64,000 nucleotides of DNA from an archaeon (GCA_018651605.1 JABIDS010000003.1:46209-110208); one strand, 5' to 3'. Counted from the stretch's first letter, positions 18,845 to 27,079 are shown. The notes: generated from the sequence alone by a model not told the origin. Made by a program: numbers and translations.

Positions 18845-19477
18845 ATGAAAAAAAGAGACTATCCATTAATAATTCTCCTCCTAACAACAATTCTCACACT
18901 AATCACATTTATCTACGACTCTCAAATAATAAGATTCATCCAACCTTTACACAACGCAAAATTAGATTACATATTCAACAGCGTAGCATACGCATCTAAC
19001 ATTCTAATAATCTTCTTTTTCCTAACATCTCTATTTCTCTGGAAAGAACATAAAAGACGCTGGATACTCCCCCTATGGCTCTCAGGAGTCATCTCAATAG
19101 CAATAAGTTACATTCTAAAAGTATCTGTTCACCGTCTAAGACCTTTCCAAAAAGAACCTATAGAAATATTCGTAACAATCCTATATTTCATGAAAGACAA
19201 CTTCAACACCTGGAACTTTTCATTCCCTTCATTCCAATCAATGTTCGTCTTCTCATCACTCCCAATACTCACAAAAGAATTCCCAAGATTCAAATATATC
19301 TGGCTCATATTCGCCTGCCTTGTAGCATTCTCAAGAGTTTACTTTGGAGCCCATTATCTTTCAGATGTCATGGCTGGAGCAATCATTGGGTATTTAATTG
19401 GATATATAATAGTAAAACTAGAAGAAAAATATCAGACGAGTTTAAGGATTACAAAAAAATTAAAACTAGCTAAATAA
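18845..19477 (+). CDS. PAP2-family lipid (pyro)phosphatase
   Basis: Protein of 210 residues, five to six helices. PAP2 motifs occur in order: KVSVHRLRP (KxxxxxxRP), FPSFQS in place of PSGH, and SRVYFGAHYLSDV (SRxxxxxHxxxD). The catalytic His and Asp of the last motif are present, while the middle His is replaced. The likely reaction is removal of phosphate from a prenyl pyrophosphate or other lipid phosphate at the outer membrane face. It lies close to the DUF368 transporter and archaeosortase, fitting a polyprenol carrier cycle. A divergent leader separates it from the archaeosortase gene. Confidence 0.85.
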   Translation: MKKRDYPLIILLLTTILTLITFIYDSQIIRFIQPLHNAKLDYIFNSVAYASNILIIFFFLTSLFLWKEHKRRWILPLWLSGVISIAISYILKVSVHRLRPFQKEPIEIFVTILYFMKDNFNTWNFSFPSFQSMFVFSSLPILTKEFPRFKYIWLIFACLVAFSRVYFGAHYLSDVMAGAIIGYLIGYIIVKLEEKYQTSLRITKKLKLAK

Positions 19478-19496
19478 AATAAAAAATTACTAGACC

Positions 19497-19585
19497 CTCA
19501 GCTTCTCTCGCGTAGATACATTCGCTCCGCTCATCTTATTCTATGTCGCTCTCGCACCTGACTTCGTCAAGGCGTTTCGCTAATT
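19497..19585. other. GC-rich island of short hairpins, possible RNA
   Basis: In the 294-nt gap between convergent genes, about 90 bp is far richer in G+C than its surroundings. On the minus strand it reads as small stems such as CTTGACGAAGTCAGG and GCGAGAGCG and ends in a T-run near 19490. No coding frame or tRNA fold is seen. It could be a decayed RNA gene or a relative of the adjacent repeat. Confidence 0.35.
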
Positions 19586-19667
19586 TTCTTAATATCTCCC
19601 TAAATATTATCTCGATGTTTGAACAACCAAAGAAAACTCATCTCCAAAAATAAAACCCTCTAACAAC

Positions 19668-19732
19668 TTATCAAGACTGCAAGGGTTCAGAAAGGGAAAG
19701 TGCGAAGCACGGATTTTCGCGGAGGCGGAAAC
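19668..19732 (+). repeat. Structured intergenic repeat D, copy 2
   Basis: It holds the motif GGGAAAGTGCGAAGCACG followed by GATTTTCGCGGAGG, identical over 32 nt to the copy at 31.7 kb. The stem GTGC-GAA-GCAC lies inside. It sits downstream of the PAP2 gene, as the other two copies also sit after plus-strand genes. Confidence 0.75.
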
Positions 19733-19771
19733 TAAAACATCATAAAACAAAACTAATAACCAAAATAACAA

Positions 19772-21688
19772 TTATTCATAAACTTCTCTAGGTCTAACCA
19801 TACTTCGAATAACCAAGATTATAGCGATTATTAAAACTATATTTACCAAAACAATTATATAGATAAACCAGTTATTCTTAACATGCCCACTAAAAGCATC
19901 AAACTCAGCTTCATTACTTTCAATACTCAAAGCAACTTTCTGCTCAGCTTCACCTTCAGAAGAAACAGCCTTAATAGTTAATTCTTTATCTCCTTCAACA
20001 TCTGAATCAATATCCAAAGCAATACTAACTTCCTTAGATTCTCCAGCTTCAATTGTAACAACTTGAGGATCAACTGAACTCAAACTTGACCATGCACTAT
20101 TTCCAAAAACAGAAACAGTATATATCGCCTTCTCATCATCATTATTTATTAAAGTAGCTTTAATTATATATTTCTCACCAGCAACAGCATCAGGTGTTGA
20201 CACATCATTAATTGCAGTTATCTGAACCTTAGCTCTTGAATCACTACATTGTCCTTCAACACTAATAAGTTTACTAAAAACAGATTCATCATCATCATTA
20301 TTCTCAAAAACATCTCCATCTTCATCATAAACAGTAAACTTCAAAAAGTAGTTCTTCTCACTTGCATCTTCAGGAACCATAATACTAAAAGATCTTTTAA
20401 CGTCTTCTAAGGTATCCATATCTCCAACATTAACCTTTTCATTAATTCCTAACTCCTCATTAGTTATCATAACAAAAACATCTTCCTCTTCCTCTTCACC
20501 AACATTCCAAACAACAAAGTCACCAGATAATTCTTCACCACATGGAAGAACATCAGAAGTTAAATCAATATCATCAACAATCACAAAGTTGTCGTCTCTC
20601 ATAATTGCAATATCTGTCTCTATTTCTTCAGTACATTCAACATCTTCACCAAAGTTATTATCATCACTCCAAGCTTTAATATAAAACACAAAATCATTTT
20701 CATTATAATCTTCATCAAATTCTTCAGGATCAAGAACAAACTTAAAAGTCAAAGTCTCCCTTTCATCATCATCAAGATTAAACTCATTTTCTTCTTCTTC
20801 AATTATAAAATCACCAGACTCCTTATCATATAATCCCCATTCAACAACAATATCATCAACATCATCATCACTATCAGTATTTTCAATTCTAACTTCAACT
20901 TCAATCTCATCAGTCAAATACCATTCATCTTTATCCCCAATTCCATTGTTAGTAAACTTCAATTTATCAATTTCTAACATACCACCCATTTCACCAACTA
21001 AACAATATGTTCTCTCAACACTAATCTTTCCTATGGCAGTTGTAGTTCCAGCCGTAACAGTTACACTAACATCATTTGTTCCAACTTCTAAATCATCTTT
21101 ATCAATTGTAACATCAAATTCAACAGCTTCAGAAGCACCCGCAGCAAGACTTGAAATTGTTTTAGAATTAACTGTAAAATCAATACCTTCAACTTCTTCT
21201 AATTCAACTAAAACGCCAGTAAAATCAACATTACCTGTATTTTCAACAACAATAATAACTGTTGTATCTGAAGGATTAATAGTAGTATCAGTAACAGTTA
21301 AAGATTTAGCTTCATTAATTGAAACTGTAGGAATAGTAAGACTTTCAGAACCCCCTTGGCCACTAGGAGTTGCAGTAATAGTTCCTGCAAAATTTAAATT
21401 TTTATAAGAAGGAAAAGTAACAGTAGCAGTTATAGGTAAAGTAGTAGTTGCATCAATATAATTATGCGAAAAAGAAACACTCGCACCATTATTTAAAGTA
21501 TTACTCCAAGTAAGGTCTGCTTCAACACCTGTATTTTCTAAATCAAAAGTAATAACAAAAGAACCATCATCATGATTTACTGATGTAGGTGCAACAACAT
21601 TTGAAATATCTAAAGAAGCAGCACTAACAAAAGCCACGCTTAAAATCGCTGTCATTAAAATCAATGTGAATATTTTAGCTTTCATCAT
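19772..21688 (-). CDS. Large exported protein with CARDB-like domains and C-terminal anchor
   Basis: Protein of 638 residues. The signal peptide is AKIFTLILMTAILSVAFVSA. Repeated beta-sandwich units of about 100 residues follow, with the VTNTGnvdf / ADLTWSNT pattern of CARDB or NEW3 domains and very acidic linkers (DSDDDVDDI). A single C-terminal helix (WFIYIIVLVNIVLIIAIILVI) ends in a short charged tail, giving an outward-facing anchored protein. It is probably part of the cell envelope. It is not an evident archaeosortase substrate, because no conserved motif precedes the helix. Confidence 0.75.
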   Translation of the reverse strand: MMKAKIFTLILMTAILSVAFVSAASLDISNVVAPTSVNHDDGSFVITFDLENTGVEADLTWSNTLNNGASVSFSHNYIDATTTLPITATVTFPSYKNLNFAGTITATPSGQGGSESLTIPTVSINEAKSLTVTDTTINPSDTTVIIVVENTGNVDFTGVLVELEEVEGIDFTVNSKTISSLAAGASEAVEFDVTIDKDDLEVGTNDVSVTVTAGTTTAIGKISVERTYCLVGEMGGMLEIDKLKFTNNGIGDKDEWYLTDEIEVEVRIENTDSDDDVDDIVVEWGLYDKESGDFIIEEEENEFNLDDDERETLTFKFVLDPEEFDEDYNENDFVFYIKAWSDDNNFGEDVECTEEIETDIAIMRDDNFVIVDDIDLTSDVLPCGEELSGDFVVWNVGEEEEEDVFVMITNEELGINEKVNVGDMDTLEDVKRSFSIMVPEDASEKNYFLKFTVYDEDGDVFENNDDDESVFSKLISVEGQCSDSRAKVQITAINDVSTPDAVAGEKYIIKATLINNDDEKAIYTVSVFGNSAWSSLSSVDPQVVTIEAGESKEVSIALDIDSDVEGDKELTIKAVSSEGEAEQKVALSIESNEAEFDAFSGHVKNNWFIYIIVLVNIVLIIAIILVIRSMVRPREVYE

Positions 21689-21787
21689 GTTATAATTTTG
21701 TAGTTAGAACAGCTTTATAAGCATTATTGCTTTTTAGAATATAAACAAAATCACCAAAGCCAAGTAGTGAAATATACCAAAACTAAA

Positions 21788-22402
21788 TCATACCGTCGGC
21801 AATTCATTAATATTTATCACATCACTATTATCATTCGCAAGTCCAGAACAAGCACTATTAACCCAAGAATCAATATTAAAATTCTCAAATTGCCCAACAT
21901 CAACATTATCACAAACAAAAATCCAAGCCTCTTTCCCCTTCTTCTCCAACTTAACCTTCAACTCCTCTGCCTTCTTCATCCTTTCCTGTCCAGGTTTAGT
22001 AGAAACCAAAATTCCAACATTATCTGCCTTCAAAAACTTCATCAATGCAACCTTTTTCCTTCTAACAACATCCTCAACCTCAGACTTAGAAACCTTAACA
22101 ATCTTAGAACCCTCTAACAAATAAACATCAGGAACCTGCAAATATAAGTTAACAGCATGAAACCTTCCACTACCAACCAAAAACACAGGAACATCACTCT
22201 TAATCTTAGAACAACCCAAAACCTGCCGAAAACCAGAAACAGTTATATTATAACCAGATAATTGTTTTTTAATACCTTGAGCCAAATCCTTATATTGTAT
22301 ACTATAAGCAAGAAATAATTTTTTAGGAAGTTTAGAAATTTCTTTTTTTGAGAGTTCAAACCCAGTTCCCTTCAATTTTGATTCAATATACAAAACTTTC
22401 AT
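21788..22402 (-). CDS. dph2: Dph2-like diphthamide synthase, short form
   Basis: Diphthamide synthase transfers the 3-amino-3-carboxypropyl group of SAM to a His of EF-2 using a radical-type 4Fe-4S cluster. Family features are QVLGCSKIK, FLVGSGRFHAVNL, GILVSTKPGQ and WVNSACSGLA, with Cys near 64 and 189. Archaeal Dph2 is usually about 320-350 residues with a third cluster Cys in an N-terminal domain; here the 204-residue product lacks that domain. Either the enzyme is reduced, or the missing part is elsewhere or supplied by another protein. Confidence 0.75.
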   Translation of the reverse strand: MKVLYIESKLKGTGFELSKKEISKLPKKLFLAYSIQYKDLAQGIKKQLSGYNITVSGFRQVLGCSKIKSDVPVFLVGSGRFHAVNLYLQVPDVYLLEGSKIVKVSKSEVEDVVRRKKVALMKFLKADNVGILVSTKPGQERMKKAEELKVKLEKKGKEAWIFVCDNVDVGQFENFNIDSWVNSACSGLANDNSDVININELPTV

Positions 22403-22473
22403 GAAAACACTATATAATAGGAGTATTTAAAATTATCAATAAAACAAACAATCTAGATTTTCAAAACCATCCT

Positions 22474-22860
22474 CTATTCCCTAACAACATCTTCAGCACT
22501 TGAAAAATCATTTTTCGCAGGTGCTTTGTAAATATCTGCAAACTGTGGCGTAACAATTATCATGTTCTCACCAAAACCAGCAATTGAACCCTCAAGAGCA
22601 TCAGCAGTTTTCTTTATCTTAGAAATCGCTCTTTTCAATTCAATAATATCCTTAGCCCTCAATTGATTAATATCAATCACAGCAATAGTATAACCTTCAC
22701 GAAGAGAATTCAAAATAGGAGTCACATCCTCAAAACTTTTCAAAACAAACGGCCGAACAATAACCTTCGCCTTCCGAGCCTCTCTACCCAAATCTATCTC
22801 AATATATTCATCAGATTCTTCTTCTCCTCCGAACGCTCTTTTTATTCCTTCAAATACCAT
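22474..22860 (-). CDS. sepF: SepF-like cell-division protein
   Basis: ATG 22860 is used: TATTTATAAAC lies about 25 nt upstream, whereas the longer track start would place the TATA box inside the gene. The product has 128 residues. MVFEGIKRAFGG is an amphipathic membrane-binding start, followed by the SepF fold with VIVRPFVLKSFEDV, a stretch similar to TIAVIDINQL, and GFGENMIIVTPQ. In archaea SepF anchors FtsZ to the membrane; ftsZ is 5 kb away on the same strand. Confidence 0.85.
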   Translation of the reverse strand: MVFEGIKRAFGGEEESDEYIEIDLGREARKAKVIVRPFVLKSFEDVTPILNSLREGYTIAVIDINQLRAKDIIELKRAISKIKKTADALEGSIAGFGENMIIVTPQFADIYKAPAKNDFSSAEDVVRE

Positions 22861-22969
22861 ATCAACAACTAACCGAGCAAGTTTATAAATATTTCCATAC
22901 TTCAACAAGTTAATTATAGAAGATAAGTTCCACAATAAAAACTATATACTCACAAATTAATAAAATCCT

Positions 22970-23380
22970 ATGAAAATAAAAGTTCCAGAACCCCTAAACC
23001 CCATCACCCTCTACGAATTAACTCTTCAAAACAGAACATACTCAAAACCTCATTTAAAATCACTATTAAGAGCAATAGAAAAATCTTTAGATAAAGTTTG
23101 TGAAATAGATTTACAAAAACCAGATTACACAATAGCAGAATATCAAGTTCTTATTTTGGAAACTGATCCAGAAAAATATTTAGGAGATTATATTAGAGGA
23201 GGATTTGATTTATCAATCAAAGATACAAGAAAACATTCAATAAAAGAATTTCAAGAGCAATACAAAGAATCATTTAAAGAAATATCACAGCTCCAAAACA
23301 TTCAATACCCAATTAACATCTCAGTGTGTATAATAGGATTCAGAGATAAAATAACAACAGAATTAGAATCACCTTTTTAA
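22970..23380 (+). CDS. Hypothetical soluble protein
   Basis: Protein of 136 residues, charged, with mixed alpha/beta character and no membrane segment. It is divergent from sepF with a short shared promoter region. I do not recognise a family. Composition is balanced, so it is probably a real cytoplasmic protein. Confidence 0.5.
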   Translation: MKIKVPEPLNPITLYELTLQNRTYSKPHLKSLLRAIEKSLDKVCEIDLQKPDYTIAEYQVLILETDPEKYLGDYIRGGFDLSIKDTRKHSIKEFQEQYKESFKEISQLQNIQYPINISVCIIGFRDKITTELESPF

Positions 23381-23390
23381 TAACAAAATC

Positions 23391-23415
23391 ACTTTATCTT
23401 TTTCATCACTTCAGC
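23391..23415 (-). repeat. 25-bp direct copy of the pfdB 3' end
   Basis: ACTTTATCTTTTTCATCACT plus TCAGC here is identical to 23638-23662, the last codons (AEVMKKIK) of pfdB. The two copies are 247 bp apart and bracket the 52-residue gene. Confidence 0.8.
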
Positions 23416-23439
23416 CAGCCCTATCAATAAATTTCAACC

Positions 23440-23598
23440 TTAATAATAAGGGCCTTTACAAGTTCCATGAACTATTGCTCCTTCCCTTGTTAATAAGGAA
23501 AGTTTATTAAATTTTGAATCATAAGGACTTATTTCTTTCTGTGCATCATCAATCTCTTCCCTTTTTTCCACATCACAATCATCTTCCAAAACCATCAT
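23440..23598 (-). CDS. Small 52-residue protein missing from the ORF track
   Basis: The open frame encodes MMVLEDDCDVEKREEIDDAQ... and ends ...HGTCKGPYY. It has an acidic first half, two Cys and no membrane segment. A TTTATATAG box about 25 nt before the ATG at 23598 supports expression as a leaderless transcript. A 25-bp copy of the end of pfdB lies just past its 3' side, so the gene sits between direct repeats. The function is unknown. Confidence 0.55.
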   Translation of the reverse strand: MMVLEDDCDVEKREEIDDAQKEISPYDSKFNKLSLLTREGAIVHGTCKGPYY

Positions 23599-23635
23599 AA
23601 TTAATAATCACCAAACTATATAAATATTATCCTAT

Positions 23636-23965
23636 TTACTTTATCTTTTTCATCACTTCAGCTCTTAACTCTTCAGCTTGCTTAGTCATTCCACTTTCTT
23701 GCTCATCAATAGACTTCAATCTTAAAGCCAATAACTCTTGCTTTTTTTTCAAATCTTCTTCAACCTTACCTTTCTCACTCTTGATCATTATTTGTCCAAC
23801 CATTTTAAAAACATCTCCCTCAGTTTTAGAAATCTCTGCAAGAGCATTTTCAGTCTCACTTAACTCCATTTGAAAAGCCTGCTTCTGCATCAAAAGCCCA
23901 TGCAAATTCTGCTCATAACCTTGAAGCTCTTGAATCTTTTCCTGTGTTTCTTTATCTACATCCAT
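23636..23965 (-). CDS. pfdB: Prefoldin beta subunit
   Basis: Protein of 109 residues, nearly all coiled coil with a central hairpin, the beta-prefoldin architecture. The sequence IQELQGYEQNLHGLLMQKQAFQMEL and the central KMVGQIMIKS segment match the family. Prefoldin is an ATP-independent chaperone that hands unfolded proteins to the thermosome. The gene follows eL43 and rpoP on the same strand, the usual archaeal order; the pcc1 gene often found between rpoP and pfdB is absent. Confidence 0.9.
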   Translation of the reverse strand: MDVDKETQEKIQELQGYEQNLHGLLMQKQAFQMELSETENALAEISKTEGDVFKMVGQIMIKSEKGKVEEDLKKKQELLALRLKSIDEQESGMTKQAEELRAEVMKKIK

Positions 23966-23983
23966 TTTGTTTTTATCCTTTGG

Positions 23984-24034
23984 TTTTGGGTCAAGCCTTT
24001 TCTTAGGCCCTCCATCTTTTGGGTCAAGCCTTTT
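23984..24034 (-). repeat. Two 18-bp direct repeats between rpoP and pfdB
   Basis: TTTTGGGTCAAGCCTTTT occurs at 23984-24001 and 24017-24034, a period of 33 bp. The stretch lies in the 89-nt spacer before pfdB, and its T/A-rich part may hold the pfdB promoter. Confidence 0.7.
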
Positions 24035-24054
24035 TTAAAAGGGTTGTATCCATT

Positions 24055-24192
24055 TTAAATCGCCTTTATTTTAGCTATCTTACTTCTAGGTTTGTAAAAA
24101 ATCTTAGAGCCACAACCAACACAAAGAAATCTCTTCTCCAAACTATTGTTAGTCGTCTTCTTTCCACAATTAAAACATTTATAAGTTGCCAT
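24055..24192 (-). CDS. rpoP: RNA polymerase subunit Rpo12 (RpoP)
   Basis: This 45-residue protein is too short for the ORF track. It begins MATYKCFNCGK and continues FLCVGCGSKIFYKPRSK, the zinc ribbon (CxxCG...CxxCGS) plus the IFYKPR motif that defines archaeal Rpo12, homologous to Rpb12/RPABC4. It stabilises assembly of RNA polymerase. The setting between eL43 and pfdB is typical of Archaea. Confidence 0.93.
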   Translation of the reverse strand: MATYKCFNCGKKTTNNSLEKRFLCVGCGSKIFYKPRSKIAKIKAI

Positions 24193-24226
24193 ATTATTTT
24201 AGTAAATCCACCCTATTTAAATTTAT

Positions 24227-24448
24227 TTATTCCTCCTTCTTAGGCAAAAAGTAAGTATGCCCTGCAAATTTCTTATCACATTTCCCACATTGCCAAATAC
24301 CTTTAGACAATCTCTTCGCTTTTCCATTACAAAATATACAATCCTGTTTTTTCTTCTGAACACTTTCAACATCTGCAGTTTTAGTTCTAACTCTACGTCC
24401 ATATCGTGCCCCGAATCTTCCTGCTGATTTTACTTTTTTAGTTCGCAT
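24227..24448 (-). CDS. rpl37ae: Ribosomal protein eL43 (L37Ae)
   Basis: Zinc-ribbon protein of 73 residues of the large subunit. The basic N-terminus RFGARYGRRVRTK is followed by CIFCNGKAKR and WQCGKCDKKFAG, the paired CxxC motifs. Its length is slightly below the usual 80-90. It heads the eL43-rpoP-pfdB cluster and lies just downstream of tRNA-Pro on the same strand. Confidence 0.92.
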   Translation of the reverse strand: MRTKKVKSAGRFGARYGRRVRTKTADVESVQKKKQDCIFCNGKAKRLSKGIWQCGKCDKKFAGHTYFLPKKEE

Positions 24449-24514
24449 ATTTTAATCCTTATATTATCTCAAAACTTTAAGTTTTAAACCTTTCTATTTT
24501 AATTTTAATCTAAA

Positions 24515-24588
24515 TGGGGCTACCCAGATTTGAACTGGGATCGCCAACTCCCAAAGCTGGAAGGATAACCAGGTTACCCCATAGCCCC
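24515..24588 (-). tRNA. tRNA-Pro (anticodon TGG)
   Basis: It folds as a 74-nt cloverleaf on the minus strand. The acceptor GGGGCTA pairs with TAGCCCC, the anticodon arm is CCAGC-TTTGGGA-GTTGG, and the T arm is CCCAG-TTCAAAT-CTGGG. The discriminator is A and no CCA is encoded. No intron is seen. Confidence 0.95.
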
Positions 24589-24634
24589 ATAAAATTAATA
24601 GAAATAATGCATTTATAAAACTTGTTAATTCTTT

Positions 24635-24940
24635 TTAAGAAGACAAATATAGATATAATAATCCAATTAACAAGAGTATGCCTGGAATTATAAATACCAT
24701 CCACCAAGCCTCTCTCCTAAATCTATCTAATCTTTCTTTAAACTTAGGATTTTTTAGAGCTATTTTGTCTAATTTTTTATCTTGCTTAAGAGTAAGAATA
24801 AAAATAATGATAAAAATAAAAAGAAGAACCCATTTAAAAGAACCAACAAATTCCCATAACAGAATTAATAGCATAGTTATTACAATACCTATAATAAATA
24901 AATGCTTCAATTTTTTCATCCCTTTTTCTATATCTTCCAT
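24635..24940 (-). CDS. Small membrane protein with three helices
   Basis: Protein of 101 residues. Helices lie near residues 12-30 and 32-50, and after a basic loop (KNPKFKERLDRFRREAWW) a third (VFIIPGILLLIGLLYLYL). No family is recognised. It lies between tRNA-Pro and rpl11 on the same strand. Confidence 0.6.
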   Translation of the reverse strand: MEDIEKGMKKLKHLFIIGIVITMLLILLWEFVGSFKWVLLFIFIIIFILTLKQDKKLDKIALKNPKFKERLDRFRREAWWMVFIIPGILLLIGLLYLYLSS

Positions 24941-24984
24941 AAACCAATTAAGCCTGTAGCATTTATAAGATTACCTACTGAGAA

Positions 24985-25695
24985 TCACTTCTTCTCTTCT
25001 TCCTTTTTCTCATCAGCACCACCAACCCCACCCACACCTTCAGCACCTTCACCACCACTAACATCAGCACCCTCACCACCCTTCGCAGCCTCTTCAGCCT
25101 TCGCAGCCTCAGCTTCTTCCTCTTCCTTCTTCTTCTCAGCTAATTTAGTATCTTGCTCAGTTTTAACTTCATCAAAATATTCATTCAACTTTTCTCTCTT
25201 CTCATCAGAAGTCTCACTAATCTTTCCATCAATTTCTTTATCAAATTTCCCAGAAGAAACATCAGCAATCAAATCATTAGAACTTTTATTCTCAACCAAA
25301 AGCCCAACAGAAGCACAAGTTCCAAGAACAGACTTAACAGCAGACTTAAATTCCTTTTCCAACATATCAGAATATTTAACATTCGTAACTTTAATCACAT
25401 CCTCAATAGAAAGATTCCCCACCTTGATATTCTTATGATCATTAGTTCCTTTTTCCAATCCAGCTTCTTTTTTCAATAACTCAGAAGTCGGCGGAGAAAA
25501 AGTCTTAACCTCAAAATCTTTTGTCTTTTCATCAACATCTAATTCAACAGGAACTTTCATTCCCTTAAAATTTTTAGTCGCCTCATTAACATCAGAAATA
25601 ACTTTGCCCATATTAATTCCCATTGGCCCTAATTGTTGAGCAACAGCTGGCCCAGGTTTCATATCTCCACCATCAATCAATAATTTAATAATCAT
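24985..25695 (-). CDS. rpl11: Ribosomal protein uL11 with long C-terminal extension
   Basis: The first 150 residues are normal uL11: KPGPAVAQQLGPMGINMGKV, the proline-containing switch, and a C-terminal rRNA-binding domain near KTFSPPTSELLKK. About 80 further residues are Lys/Glu-rich coiled-coil-like sequence and then Gly/Glu/Ala low complexity ending DEKKEEEKK. uL11 forms the GTPase-associated centre with L10/L12. It overlaps spt5 by 11 nt, so translation is coupled. The tail resembles the charged ends of L10 and L12. Confidence 0.92.
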   Translation of the reverse strand: MIIKLLIDGGDMKPGPAVAQQLGPMGINMGKVISDVNEATKNFKGMKVPVELDVDEKTKDFEVKTFSPPTSELLKKEAGLEKGTNDHKNIKVGNLSIEDVIKVTNVKYSDMLEKEFKSAVKSVLGTCASVGLLVENKSSNDLIADVSSGKFDKEIDGKISETSDEKREKLNEYFDEVKTEQDTKLAEKKKEEEEAEAAKAEEAAKGGEGADVSGGEGAEGVGGVGGADEKKEEEKK

Positions 25696-26347
25696 CTGGA
25701 ATTAACAAACCTCCACTTTCTTCATAATCTTCCTTAATATCCGGCTCTGCAGGTTCACCCAACGGAGTCTGTTCAACTTCTTCTTTAGTTCCTTCTCCAG
25801 ACTCATCTCCATCTTCCTCGCCTTCTTCTTTATCTCTTCTAATAACTTTAACATTATCTAATTTAACAGTAACCGGAATAGAAACAACAGCAGCCAAAAG
25901 AGTAACAACAACTTCGCCCTTCATTTTATCAACACGAACAACTTTCGCCTTTTCTTTCTTAAACGGCTCACCAATTATCTCAACAATATCTCCTTTCTCT
26001 ATATTAACTTCTTCCATTGTTGGCTCTAACATATTTTTAATCTCTTCATATTCCAAAGTCTTTCCAATAATTCCTTTAACATACGGAAGATTATATGCAG
26101 CTTCTTCAGCAGAATCTCTATCAGCAGCTTCTAAAAAAAGATAACCCTTCAAACCATGAGGACGAGCCAAAGAATAAACATTCAAATCTTTCTTATGAAC
26201 TTTCACAGAAATCAACTCAAGAGCCCTATCTTCCTTATTAGTTGTAACTTTTATAACAAATATCAAACTACCCTTAGGTTTTTCTTCAGTACTAACGCTA
26301 TCATTTTCTGCCATTTCAACTTTTTCTTCATTAATATTTTCTTCCAT
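25685..26347 (-). CDS. spt5: Transcription elongation factor Spt5 (NusG-like)
   Basis: Protein of 220 residues. An acidic Ser/Glu-rich N-terminus comes first, then the NGN domain (residues about 27-115, including LYVFLEAADRD-type sequence and LPYVKGIIG), then a KOW domain (EKGDIVEIIGEPFKKEKAKV...). The last 50 residues form an acidic tail. Spt5 with Spt4 binds the RNA polymerase clamp and aids processivity and coupling. Gene order with rpl11 downstream is the archaeal standard. Both terminal extensions are longer than the usual 150-residue archaeal form. Confidence 0.93.
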   Translation of the reverse strand: MEENINEEKVEMAENDSVSTEEKPKGSLIFVIKVTTNKEDRALELISVKVHKKDLNVYSLARPHGLKGYLFLEAADRDSAEEAAYNLPYVKGIIGKTLEYEEIKNMLEPTMEEVNIEKGDIVEIIGEPFKKEKAKVVRVDKMKGEVVVTLLAAVVSIPVTVKLDNVKVIRRDKEEGEEDGDESGEGTKEEVEQTPLGEPAEPDIKEDYEESGGLLIPDDY

Positions 26348-26422
26348 TTACTATCTTGCCCAACTAACTAATAATATTATTAGAAGTAGTTAGTATTATT
26401 TAAAATTAAGCCTTTTTAAAGT

Positions 26423-27079
26423 TTATTGTTTTTTAAACAAATCACCAAGAGAAGTCAAAAGACTAGGATTAGCCATTATATTACTACGATTACTTGTAGC
26501 TAATTTCCAAACAGCGTATTCATTCAAAATTAATCCATAAAGATTCATTTCATCACTAATTTTAGAAAGATTTTGTTTTATTAATTCTCCATCAGTTTCT
26601 TCTTTTACTAACATCTCAAGAGTATCATAAATTAAACCCATATCTTTATTATAAAAATCTGGAGTTCCATCTTGAGAAGAAATAGCAATTCTTTTTTGTT
26701 CATCTTGCAAGGACATTCTTACAAGTTCTTCATTCCAATTTTCAGAATCATAAATAACATGCATTAAATTAGGATGAGCATTATTATTAATACCTAAACT
26801 TAATTTAAGAACCTCTTTAGCAAGACCTGAAACAACTTCATCAGTTTTTTTAAAGAACAGCCCCTTATGATCTGAAGGATCTACTTCCCCCTCTTCATTT
26901 AATTCCAATCCCAGATGTTGATAAACTCCTACAAACTGAGGCAAAACAATTCCACTCTTTACTCTCAAATATTTTTTTAAACCTTCATAACTATGAGAAA
27001 TTCCTAAACAATCAAAATCTCCTTGCCGTATTTCATCAGCACTTCCAACAGCATAAATAAATGTAGTAGGGCTATCCAT
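26423..27079 (-). CDS. Hypothetical protein inserted between secE and spt5
   Basis: Protein of 218 residues, soluble, acidic, with no recognised family. A TTTTATAAAC box 25-30 nt upstream gives it its own promoter. In most Archaea secE and spt5 are adjacent, so this gene splits a conserved pair. The coding strand is purine-rich, unlike the flanking conserved genes. It is probably a lineage-specific acquisition. Confidence 0.55.
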   Translation of the reverse strand: MDSPTTFIYAVGSADEIRQGDFDCLGISHSYEGLKKYLRVKSGIVLPQFVGVYQHLGLELNEEGEVDPSDHKGLFFKKTDEVVSGLAKEVLKLSLGINNNAHPNLMHVIYDSENWNEELVRMSLQDEQKRIAISSQDGTPDFYNKDMGLIYDTLEMLVKEETDGELIKQNLSKISDEMNLYGLILNEYAVWKLATSNRSNIMANPSLLTSLGDLFKKQ

